7,814 nucleotides of DNA, from NCBI GenBank assembly GCA_025933895.1, contig JAICZB010000107.1, forward strand, positions 1 through 7,814, given 5' to 3'. Position 1 is the first letter of the stretch. Each line of letters starts with the position of its first letter. This DNA is from Thermoleophilia bacterium (GTDB taxonomy: Bacteria; Actinomycetota; Thermoleophilia; Gaiellales; Gaiellaceae). Position numbers and translations under genes: made by a program. Shown in pieces: positions 1 to 5,734 of this stretch. The notes below the pieces were generated by a model that was given only the letters and a program-made list of their open reading frames with translations, ran no database searches and had not been told where the DNA came from.

Positions 1-414
1 CCCGCCGCGCCGACGTTGCAGGCCGCGATCCCGACGAACACGCAGGAGTACTACACCTCCGCCGCGACCGTGCTCGCGGGCGTCGTCGGCATCGTCGTCG
101 CGTGGGCGATCTACTCCGAGCGGACGATGGCGATTCCGGCCATGCCCTTCTGGCGGCGGACCCTCGAGAACAAGTTCTGGTTCGACGTGCTCTACGACCG
201 GATCTTCTACGCTCCGGCCGTCTGGACCACGACCCTCCTGCGGCGCGAGTTCGAAGAGCCCGTCGTGCTCCAGACCGGCACCGACCTCGGTGAGGCGACG
301 CTCGAGACCGGCGGTCTCGTGCGCCGGATCCAGACCGGCTTCCTTCGCACCTACGTCCTCTTCCTCGCCGCGGGGGCCGCGGGGGTCGTCCTCGCGTTCC
401 TGATCGCCAAGTGA
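1..414 (+). CDS. nuoL: NADH-quinone oxidoreductase subunit L, C-terminal part (5' end outside window)
   Basis: The frame is open from base 1 and ends at TGA 412-414, showing the last 137 residues; the true start lies upstream. NuoL is the largest antiporter-like, proton-pumping membrane subunit of complex I. The visible part has a transmembrane segment (about residues 19-37 of the fragment), then the NKFWFDVLYDRIFYAP stretch typical of the NuoL tail. A long polar region follows, which in the family forms the end of the lateral amphipathic helix, and then a final transmembrane helix ending LAFLIAK. Assignment rests on this tail and on nuoM and nuoN following directly. The stop overlaps the nuoM GTG start by four bases, so translation is probably coupled. 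The TTG at 16 is not a real start, since the coding frame continues to the window edge. Confidence 0.92.
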   Translation, partial: PAAPTLQAAIPTNTQEYYTSAATVLAGVVGIVVAWAIYSERTMAIPAMPFWRRTLENKFWFDVLYDRIFYAPAVWTTTLLRREFEEPVVLQTGTDLGEATLETGGLVRRIQTGFLRTYVLFLAAGAAGVVLAFLIAK

Positions 415-1946
415 GCGCCACCGCCCTCACCTCGATCCTGATCTGGCTGCCGATCGCCGGCGCGCTCCTGATCTGGCTGCTGCCGCTCTCGCGCTACGCG
501 ACCGGGAGCCTCGCGCTGCTCTTCTCGCTCGCCGAGGTCGGGTTCTGGATCGAGCAGGCGGCGCGCTTCGACTTCGCGCGCTCGGGCCTCCAGATGGAGG
601 AGCGTGCGAACTGGTTCGGCGACCTCGGCGTCTCGTACCACGTCGGCGTGTACGGCTTCTCGCTGTGGCTCGTCGGCCTCACCGTCGTGGCGATGGCGGC
701 GTGCACGGGCTACGGCTTCTGGGTCGGCCGCGAGCGGCCGCGCGCGTACTACGGGCTGATGCTCCTGCTCACCGGCGCCACGGTGGGCGTGTTCGTCGCG
801 CAGGACCTGATCGTCTTCTATGCGTTCTTCGAGGCGATGCTGATCCCGCTCTACGTCCTGATCGGCGTCTGGGGAGGCGCTCGGCGGATGGAGGCGACGA
901 TCAAGCTCGTCCTCTACACGATGACGGGCTCGTTACTGATGCTCGCCGCGATCGTCGTCTACGGCCTGAATGCGGGGACGTTCGACCTCGTGGACGGCCC
1001 GGCGAGCGCCAGCCGCTGGCTCTTCCTCGGCTTCATGCTCGCGTTCGTCATCAAGGCGCCGCTGTTTCCGTTCCACGGCTGGCTGCCCGACGCGTACCGC
1101 GAGGCGCCGCCGGAGGTGAGCGCCGTGCTCTCGGGTGTGATCGCGAAGGCGGGCCTGTACGGGATGCTGCGGATCGCGATCGCGAAGTTCCCCGACCCGA
1201 CGTCGTTCTACCGGACGACGGTGCTCGCGCTCGCGGCGGCGGCGCTCGTCTACGGATCGCTGCTCGCGTTCCGCTCGACGAACTTCCGCGACGTCGTCTC
1301 GTACTCGTCCCTCGCACAGTCGGGCCTGATCGCGCTCGGCCTCTTCGCCGGCACCGACCTCGGCTTCGACGGCGCCGTGTTGCAGATGGTCGCGCACGGG
1401 CTGATCTCGACCTCGCTCTTCCTCATCGCCGGCACCGTGGAGCGGCGGACGAGTGAATATGGCCACGCGGACAGGTTCCTGTCTTTGCGTCCACCGGTGC
1501 CGGTTGGCGAAAGCCTCGAACCTGTCCCCGTGACCGTTTCTGACTTCCGGCTGCTCGGCGGGATGGCGCGCGGACGACCCGCGCTCGCGACGCTGCTGAT
1601 GACCGTCGGGATCATCTCGCTCGCCGTGCCCGGCTCCGCCTCGTTCGCGGGCGAGTTCCTCATCCTCGCCGGCGTCTTCCAGCGCGCCTGGTGGTGGTCG
1701 GCGATCGGCGCCGGCGCGATCGTGCTCGCCGCGATGTACATGCTGCGGTTGATCTCGGCCGTACTGCACGAGGCGCGCGGCTCGACGGTCGCGGAGGAGG
1801 CGCTCGACCTGCGGCCCGGTGAGCTCGCGCTCGTCGTCCCGCTCGTGGCCGGCCTGCTCCTGCTCTCCGCGTGGCCGGCGGGAATCAGCCACCACTCGTT
1901 CTTCGGACAGAGCCCGGCCGCGGCCGTGAGGAGCCAGTTCAAGTGA
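411..1946 (+). CDS. nuoM: NADH-quinone oxidoreductase subunit M, with an in-frame insertion
   Basis: This 511-residue membrane protein is an antiporter-like proton-pumping subunit of respiratory complex I. Hallmarks are FFEAMLIPLY with Glu141 (the family's TM5 glutamate), Lys215 in VIKAPLFPFHGWLPDAYREAPPE, Lys246 in VIAKAGLYG, the SYSSLAQSG stretch at 297-305, and Glu415 in SFAGEF, matching E. coli Glu144, Lys234, Lys265 and Glu407 as I recall them. The GTG start at 411 is chosen because it overlaps the nuoL stop (GTGA) and gives the expected N-terminus; no clear Shine-Dalgarno precedes it. Oddity: between ERRT (344-347) and DFRLLGG (378-384) there are about 28 residues absent from the usual short loop. 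They have atypical codons and are encoded by a palindromic DNA element. The frame is intact and all key residues remain, so the protein is probably functional. Confidence 0.95.
   Translation: MSATALTSILIWLPIAGALLIWLLPLSRYATGSLALLFSLAEVGFWIEQAARFDFARSGLQMEERANWFGDLGVSYHVGVYGFSLWLVGLTVVAMAACTGYGFWVGRERPRAYYGLMLLLTGATVGVFVAQDLIVFYAFFEAMLIPLYVLIGVWGGARRMEATIKLVLYTMTGSLLMLAAIVVYGLNAGTFDLVDGPASASRWLFLGFMLAFVIKAPLFPFHGWLPDAYREAPPEVSAVLSGVIAKAGLYGMLRIAIAKFPDPTSFYRTTVLALAAAALVYGSLLAFRSTNFRDVVSYSSLAQSGLIALGLFAGTDLGFDGAVLQMVAHGLISTSLFLIAGTVERRTSEYGHADRFLSLRPPVPVGESLEPVPVTVSDFRLLGGMARGRPALATLLMTVGIISLAVPGSASFAGEFLILAGVFQRAWWWSAIGAGAIVLAAMYMLRLISAVLHEARGSTVAEEALDLRPGELALVVPLVAGLLLLSAWPAGISHHSFFGQSPAAAVRSQFK
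1449..1541 (+). repeat. Palindromic element inserted in frame within nuoM
   Basis: Bases 1461-1478 (GGCCACGCGGACAGGTTC) and 1518-1535 (GAACCTGTCCCCGTGACC) are reverse complements at 16 of 18 positions, with a perfect 10-bp core (1469-1478 with 1518-1527). Pairing continues imperfectly inward: CTTTGCG with CGAAAG, and CCACCGG (1491-1497) with CCGGTTGG (1500-1507). The whole stretch could therefore fold as one long bulged hairpin with its tip near 1498. It matches about 28 extra residues in NuoM. Twelve of its 31 codons (347-377) end in A or T, for example AGT, GAA, TAT, TCT, CGT and CCT, which is rare in the flanking gene. It looks like a small REP-like or miniature mobile palindrome. The exact borders are inferred from the family comparison. 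Confidence 0.7.
1928..1933 (+). promoter_or_regulatory. Shine-Dalgarno of nuoN inside the end of nuoM
   Basis: GAGGAG lies nine bases before the GTG at 1943, inside the last codons of nuoM. It supports GTG 1943 as the nuoN start over the upstream in-frame ATG at 1871, which lies deep within nuoM and would add 24 polar residues not expected at a NuoN N-terminus. Confidence 0.6.
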
Positions 1947-3541
1947 CGCTCCACACGCCGCACATCGACTGGTTCGGCCTCTCCCCGGTCTTCGCGCTCA
2001 TCGGGACCGCGTTCGTCGCGCTCCTCTGCGCCGTGCTCGTGCCGCGTGCCCTCCGCCGGCTCGCCGCCGCGGGCATCGCCGGCGCCGGCTTCACCGCCGG
2101 GATCGTGCTCTCGATCTGGCTCTACGTCGACAGCGCCCACGGGCACACGATCGTCTCCGGCGCCTTCTACCGCGACCGCTGGACCGCGCTCGGCCAGATC
2201 ATCCTCTGCGCCGTCGGCCTCGCCACGACGCTCGTCGCGGTGGAGCATGTGCCGGGTTGGGGGCGCGGCTCCGATCCGACCCGGCGCGACGACCACGTCG
2301 CGGAGTTCTTCGCGCTCCTGCTCGCCTCGGCAGCCGGCATGGCTTTTTTCGTCGGCGCGGCGAACCTCATGACGCTCTTCCTCTCCCTCGAGTGGTTCTC
2401 GATCGCGCTCTACGTGATGTGCGCGATCGACTACGACGCGGCGGCTGCAAGCGTCGGCGGCGAAGCCGCCGACGCGCGGCCAGAAGACCGCGGCGCCTTC
2501 GGCGTCGCTGGGGGCTCGCTCGAGGCCGGGCTGAAGTACCTCGTCGTCGGCTCGTTCGGCGCCGGCACGCTGCTCTTCGGCTCGGCGCTCGTGTACGGCG
2601 CGACCGGGAAGATCTCGTTCCACGGCATCGCCTCGGCCGTCGCGACGCACAGCCTGACGAGCGACACGTTCGTCGTGGTCGGAATCGCGCTCATCGTGGC
2701 GGGTCTCGGCTTCAAGATGTCGGCCGCGCCGTTCCACATGTGGACGCCGGACGTCTACGAGGGCGCGCCGACGACGGTGACCGCCTGGATGTCGTCGGCG
2801 ACGAAGGTCGCGGCGCTGCTCCTCACGTTCCGGTTGATGACGACCGCGTTCCCGGCGAACCAGCACCTGTGGGGCTGGGCCTTCGCCATCGTCGCGACCG
2901 CCTCGCTCGCAATCGGCAACTTCGCGGCGCTCGTGCAGAGGAACGTGAAACGGATCCTCGCCTACTCCTCGATCTCGCACGCCGGCTTCATGCTGATCGG
3001 CCTCAGCGCCGGCAGCGCGCTCGGGGGCCGCGCGCTCATGTACTACCTCATCCCGTACTCGGCGATGGCCTTCGGCTCGTTCGCGATCGTTGCCGCGCGG
3101 GAGCGCGAGCTCGGCGTACCGGTGACGCTCGAGAACCTCGCCGGATTCGGCTGGGAACGGCCGTTCCTCGGCGTCGCGATGTGGTTCTTCATGTTCGGCT
3201 TCGCAGGTCTGCCGCTCGGCGGCGGCTTCGTCGGCAAGTTCTACGTCTTCGCCGCGGCGTACCGGCACGGCTGGATCTGGCTCGTGATCGTCGGCGTGCT
3301 CGCGACGCTCGTCAGCCTCTACTACTACCTCGGCATCGTGCGCGCGATGTACATGCGGCCGTCGGCGGAGCTCCAGGTGCAGCCGGGCGGCGGTGTGGCC
3401 GTGAGCGGCGGCGCACCGGCCGCCGAGAGCCTGCTCCACATCGCGGTCGGAGCTGCGCTCGTCGTCTCGTTCGGCTCGCTCTTCGCCGTCCAGCCGCTGA
3501 TCGATCTCGCGCGGCACGCGGCGAGCGCGTTACCTCTCTGA
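1943..3541 (+). CDS. nuoN: NADH-quinone oxidoreductase subunit N, with a loop insertion
   Basis: This 532-residue protein is the third antiporter-like, proton-translocating membrane subunit of complex I. Family hallmarks are Glu150 in LSLEWFSIALYVM, SLEAGLKYLVVGSFGAG (192-208), Lys258 in GLGFKMSAAPFHMWTPDVYEGAP, Lys288 in SSATKVAALL, the AYSSISHAGFMLIG stretch at 340-353 and Lys432 in GGFVGKF. These match E. coli Glu133, Lys217, Lys247 and Lys395 as I recall them. The start is GTG 1943, overlapping the nuoM stop as GTGA, with GAGGAG nine bases upstream. Oddity: 32 residues (160-191) separate LYVM from SLEAGLKYL, where about ten are usual. The extra part is Ala/Gly-rich and encoded by two adjacent hairpins. 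The gene ends the nuo operon here, since about 100 bases and an unrelated gene follow. Confidence 0.94.
   Translation: MTLHTPHIDWFGLSPVFALIGTAFVALLCAVLVPRALRRLAAAGIAGAGFTAGIVLSIWLYVDSAHGHTIVSGAFYRDRWTALGQIILCAVGLATTLVAVEHVPGWGRGSDPTRRDDHVAEFFALLLASAAGMAFFVGAANLMTLFLSLEWFSIALYVMCAIDYDAAAASVGGEAADARPEDRGAFGVAGGSLEAGLKYLVVGSFGAGTLLFGSALVYGATGKISFHGIASAVATHSLTSDTFVVVGIALIVAGLGFKMSAAPFHMWTPDVYEGAPTTVTAWMSSATKVAALLLTFRLMTTAFPANQHLWGWAFAIVATASLAIGNFAALVQRNVKRILAYSSISHAGFMLIGLSAGSALGGRALMYYLIPYSAMAFGSFAIVAARERELGVPVTLENLAGFGWERPFLGVAMWFFMFGFAGLPLGGGFVGKFYVFAAAYRHGWIWLVIVGVLATLVSLYYYLGIVRAMYMRPSAELQVQPGGGVAVSGGAPAAESLLHIAVGAALVVSFGSLFAVQPLIDLARHAASALPL
2451..2508 (+). repeat. Two adjacent hairpins inserted in frame within nuoN
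   Basis: Bases 2451-2461 (GCGTCGGCGGC) and 2465-2475 (GCCGCCGACGC) are perfect reverse complements around a GAA loop. A second stem follows at 2490-2497 with 2501-2508 (eight pairs, one G-T wobble) around a TTC loop. Together they encode most of the unusual Ala/Gly-rich segment at residues 165-190 of NuoN, at a loop where relatives are short. Paired short hairpins with three-base loops resemble REP/BIME-type elements. In such GC-rich DNA some palindromes arise by chance, but an 11-bp perfect stem sitting on a lineage-specific insertion is unlikely to be random. Confidence 0.55.
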
Positions 3542-3643
3542 AAGCGCTCTGCAAAGACGCCGCAAGTTCTCCTTCCGTTCAGGTTATGAACGGCCCCGGA
3601 ATAGGTACGAATCCGGGCAATCGACGACCTAAGGAGACCGGCC
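3542..3643 (+). promoter_or_regulatory. Leader region upstream of the first secreted Ig-like protein
   Basis: This 102-base gap separates nuoN from the first secreted-protein gene. It contains TCTGCAAA (3548-3555) and GGTACGA (3604-3610), both also found ahead of the downstream paralogue. CCCGGA (3595-3600) can pair with TCCGGG (3612-3617). Alternatively TAGGT (3602-3606) can pair with ACCTA (3627-3631), with CGA/TCG stacked inside, which would touch the first base of the Shine-Dalgarno. AAGGAG (3631-3636) lies seven bases before the ATG. No convincing -35/-10 pair is visible, although a promoter is expected here because the gene is unrelated to nuo. None of the stems has a T tract, so a classical nuo terminator is not evident. 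Confidence 0.4.
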
Positions 3644-4441
3644 ATGCTACGACGCCATCTGACGGGAACGAGGCTCGGACTCCTGCTCGCGGTTGCAGCC
3701 GGCGTGGTGCTCGGCGCCGTGTTCGGACAGCCGGGAGCCGGACAGGCCGCAAGCACCGTTCGACCTCAGCCGAAGACCCTGCCCACCATTTCAGGCACAG
3801 CCGAGGTGGGCGTGACGCTGGTCGCCACGCGAGGCACGTGGAAGGGGAGTCCCACGTCGTTCCACTTCGCCTGGAACCGCTGCGACACGACCGGCGCCGC
3901 CTGCGTCGCGCTCGGCGGGGCGACCGGGAAGATCTACACGCCCACGATCAACGACGTCGGGCACACGCTCCGCGTGAGCGTGACGGCCCGCAACAGCAGC
4001 GGATCGACCACGGCGACCTCGGCTGCCACCGCGGTCGTGCCCCCGAGCGGGTGCCCGGGCGGTAGTGGCACGGTTGGAATCGCCGCGCTGACGCCGCCGT
4101 CTCGACTCTCCATCTCTGCCGCGTCGGTCGCGCCGCGCGTGAGCCGCTCGACGAACACGATCCACCTCCACTTCCAGATCACGGCGTGCGGCGGGCGCCC
4201 CGTCCAGGGGGCATCCGTCTTCGCGACGGCGGTTCCGTACAACCAGTTCACGGTGGGCCAGGGCACGACGGCCGCCAACGGCACCGTCGTGCTCACGGAG
4301 TCGCGGCGAGCCGGTTTCCCGGCCAGCCGGCATCAGCGGCTCCTGGCGGTCTTCGTCCGCGTCTGGAAGCAGGGCGAACCGGTTACCGCCGGTGTGTCCA
4401 CCAGCCGGGTGGTGGCGTTCCGCTTCGCCCACGCGCACTAA
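3644..4441 (+). CDS. Secreted protein: signal peptide, one Ig-like repeat, unknown C-terminal domain
   Basis: The product has 265 residues. Residues 1-37 form a signal peptide: a basic start (MLRRH), a hydrophobic core and a likely cleavage near GQA-AS, with no lipobox cysteine. Residues 47-132 form one Ig-like or bacterial adhesin-like beta repeat (PTISGTAEVGVTL, GTWKGSPTSFHFAW, RCDTTGAAC, DVGHTLRVSVTARN) with Cys80 and Cys87 placed to form a disulfide. Residues 137-262 form a beta-rich domain containing GCP (Cys137), ITACGGRPVQGASVFA (Cys182) and VPYNQF, shared with the next gene. I do not recognise this last domain. The start is set by AAGGAG seven bases upstream. The protein is probably exported and extracellular or surface-bound; with no anchor, catalytic motif or sortase signal visible, its function is unknown. 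It is a tandem paralogue of the next gene. Confidence 0.85.
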   Translation: MLRRHLTGTRLGLLLAVAAGVVLGAVFGQPGAGQAASTVRPQPKTLPTISGTAEVGVTLVATRGTWKGSPTSFHFAWNRCDTTGAACVALGGATGKIYTPTINDVGHTLRVSVTARNSSGSTTATSAATAVVPPSGCPGGSGTVGIAALTPPSRLSISAASVAPRVSRSTNTIHLHFQITACGGRPVQGASVFATAVPYNQFTVGQGTTAANGTVVLTESRRAGFPASRHQRLLAVFVRVWKQGEPVTAGVSTSRVVAFRFAHAH

Positions 4442-4459
4442 GGGTCGAAGCGAGCGGTA

Positions 4460-4491
4460 GTGGCACCCTGTCCCTCCCGGCAGGGTGTCAC
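4460..4491 (+). terminator. Stem-loop after the first secreted-protein gene, possible terminator
   Basis: TGGCACCCTG (4461-4470) pairs with CAGGGTGTCA (4481-4490) with one G-T wobble. One more pair can form outside (4460-4491), with a further G-T wobble and a G-C pair inside. It starts 19 bases after the stop codon. There is no T tract after it, so it may be an inefficient or factor-dependent terminator, or an mRNA-stabilising 3' structure. Confidence 0.45.
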
Positions 4492-4600
4492 CGGCATCGC
4501 GTGAAAAGGTTCTGCAAAACCGCCCCGGCCTGCGCTGGGCCCTCACCTTCCCATGGGTACGACTGGAAAGTCGTATCTATCGTATTACGAAGGAGAGGTC
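4492..4600 (+). promoter_or_regulatory. Leader region of the second secreted-protein gene, with a GGAA-loop hairpin
   Basis: The leader repeats two short motifs found before the upstream paralogue: TCTGCAAA (4511-4518) and GGTACGA (4556-4562). The second is the 5' arm of a clear hairpin: TACGACT (4558-4564), loop GGAA (4565-4568), AGTCGTA (4569-4575), plus a G-T and a G-C pair outside (4556-4557 with 4576-4577). GGAA is a GNRA-type tetraloop, which suggests RNA structure. The stretch from 4574 to 4592 is locally AT-rich, with CGTAT repeated at 4572-4576 and 4581-4585. Perfect Shine-Dalgarno AAGGAG (4590-4595) lies five bases before ATG 4601. No confident -35/-10 pair is seen. Confidence 0.45.
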
Positions 4601-5686
4601 ATGACACGACGGAACTTGGCGACGACAAGCGCGATCGCCGTGGCAGCCCTGGCCATCGGCGCTCTCTTCGGCCAGCCGGGTAGCGGACGAGCGGCAGGCA
4701 ACGCACCCGTGAGCAGCGGTACCCCGACGATCTCGGGGACCGCACAGGAGGGTCAGACGGTCTCGGTGAGCGAGGGGACCTGGAGCGGAAGCCCGACCTC
4801 GTTTGCCTATGCGTGGAGCCGGTGCGACGCGAGCGGAGGCTCCTGCTCCCCGATCGGAGGCGCAACGGCGGCCTCGTACAAGCCCGTGACGGGCGACGTC
4901 GGACACACGCTTCGCGTCACCGTGACGGCGAAGAACGCCAACGGCTCGGGCCAGGCCACCTCGGCGCCGTCCGCGGCCGTCTCGAAGGCGACTGCGCCGA
5001 CGGACACCACGGCCCCGAGCATCTCCGGCTCGCTCCAGGTCGGCTCGAAGCTGACGGCGACCCAGGGGACCTGGACCGGCAGCCCGACCGGCATCTCATT
5101 CTCCTGGAGCCGGTGCGACGCGAGCGGCAACAGTTGCGCGACGATCGACGACGCGACGAGCTCCACCTACAACCTCACCGAGGCCGAGGCCGGAGCGACC
5201 CTCCGTGTCGCGGTCGCGGCGACGAACGCCGACGGCACGACCCAGTTCACATCGGCGCCGACCGCGGTCGTTCCGCGGGCACCCGTGACCGGCTGCCCGG
5301 CGGGCACCGGCACGATCCAGATCGCCGATCTGAAGATGCCGGCGCGGCTCAGCGTCGAGAAGTCGACGATCACGCCGCATCTCGTGACGCTCGGGACGCA
5401 CAAGATCCAGCTCCACTTCCGGATCACCGCGTGCGGCGGCCGCCCGGTGCAGGGAGCATCGGTCTTCGCGAGCCCGATCCCGTACAACCAGTTCTCCGGC
5501 CCCGACCGGACGACGGCCGCCGACGGCACCGTCACGGTCGTCGAGAAGCGGCGGCACGGCTTCCCGGCGAGGCACCGGAAGCAGCACCTGCTGGCCGTCT
5601 TCGTCCGCGCGAGCAAGCCCGGTGACCCGGTGCTCGGCGGCGTCTCCACAAGGCGAACGGTCGCCTTCCCGGTCAACCTTCCGTAG
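4601..5686 (+). CDS. Secreted protein: signal peptide, two Ig-like repeats, unknown C-terminal domain
   Basis: The product has 361 residues from ATG 4601, chosen because AAGGAG ends five bases upstream and MTRRN begins a proper signal peptide. The in-frame ATG at 4553 has no ribosome site and lies ahead of the leader hairpin. Residues 1-32 are the signal peptide, ending LFGQPGSGRAAG, nearly the same as in the upstream paralogue. Ig-like repeats span 41-128 and 137-225, offset by 97 residues, each with RCDASGxSC (Cys75/Cys82 and Cys172/Cys179). The identical 23 bases at 4814-4836 and 5105-5127 show recent internal duplication. Residues 232-358 form the shared unknown C-terminal domain (GCP, ITACGGRPVQGASVFA, IPYNQF, HLLAVFVRASK). 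All six cysteines sit in equivalent positions to the paralogue. It is probably extracellular; no enzymatic motif or cell-wall anchor is visible, so the function is unknown. Confidence 0.87.
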   Translation: MTRRNLATTSAIAVAALAIGALFGQPGSGRAAGNAPVSSGTPTISGTAQEGQTVSVSEGTWSGSPTSFAYAWSRCDASGGSCSPIGGATAASYKPVTGDVGHTLRVTVTAKNANGSGQATSAPSAAVSKATAPTDTTAPSISGSLQVGSKLTATQGTWTGSPTGISFSWSRCDASGNSCATIDDATSSTYNLTEAEAGATLRVAVAATNADGTTQFTSAPTAVVPRAPVTGCPAGTGTIQIADLKMPARLSVEKSTITPHLVTLGTHKIQLHFRITACGGRPVQGASVFASPIPYNQFSGPDRTTAADGTVTVVEKRRHGFPARHRKQHLLAVFVRASKPGDPVLGGVSTRRTVAFPVNLP

Positions 5687-5696
5687 GGAAGCTCTT

Positions 5697-5731
5697 GTGG
5701 CGGCACCCCGCTTCGCGCGGGGTGCCGCCAC
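5697..5731. terminator. Strong bidirectional stem-loop terminator
   Basis: Bases 5697-5711 and 5717-5731 are perfect 15-base reverse complements around the five-base loop TTCGC. It lies ten bases after the TAG of the + strand gene and three bases beyond the TAA of the minus-strand gene, so it sits exactly between two converging genes and could end both transcripts. The T tracts are poor (CTCTT on the left; TCGTT on the right), which is common for GC-rich actinobacterial terminators. Confidence 0.8.
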
Positions 5732-5734
5732 TCG

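Noticed and set aside
1449..1541. nuoM disrupted by the insertion (pseudogene)
   Set aside because: The frame is intact through the palindrome and the downstream conserved residues, including Glu415, are all present, so an intact gene with an insertion fits better.
1250..3517. A 755-codon open frame on the minus strand opposite nuoM and nuoN
   Set aside because: The translation is full of Arg, Glu, Asp and His with no domain pattern, as expected from the antisense of GC-rich genes. The + strand genes are clearly real.
3595..3617. Rho-independent terminator for the nuo operon
   Set aside because: The stem is only six pairs with an 11-base loop, no T tract, and it lies close to the next ribosome site. 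It may be a leader structure, but a terminator is not supported.
3598..3625. ECF-sigma-type promoter (GGAAT ... CGAC) before the first secreted-protein gene
   Set aside because: The spacing is too long and the corresponding position in the paralogue's leader would place the transcription start at the ribosome site.
3548..3640. A cyclic-di-GMP or similar riboswitch in the leaders, suggested by GCAAA followed by CC-rich sequence and CCGGCC
   Set aside because: The other conserved blocks of the class I cyclic-di-GMP aptamer and its helices cannot be found, and the resemblance is limited to a few bases.
2257..4065. A 602-codon + strand frame running across nuoN, the gap and the first secreted-protein gene
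   Set aside because: It is Arg-rich low-complexity sequence in a shifted frame of nuoN and crosses a gene boundary. It has no recognisable domain or ribosome site.
4553..4600. Upstream in-frame ATG as start of the second secreted protein
   Set aside because: It has no ribosome site, would add 16 residues ahead of a normal signal peptide, and lies just ahead of the leader hairpin, which would then be coding.
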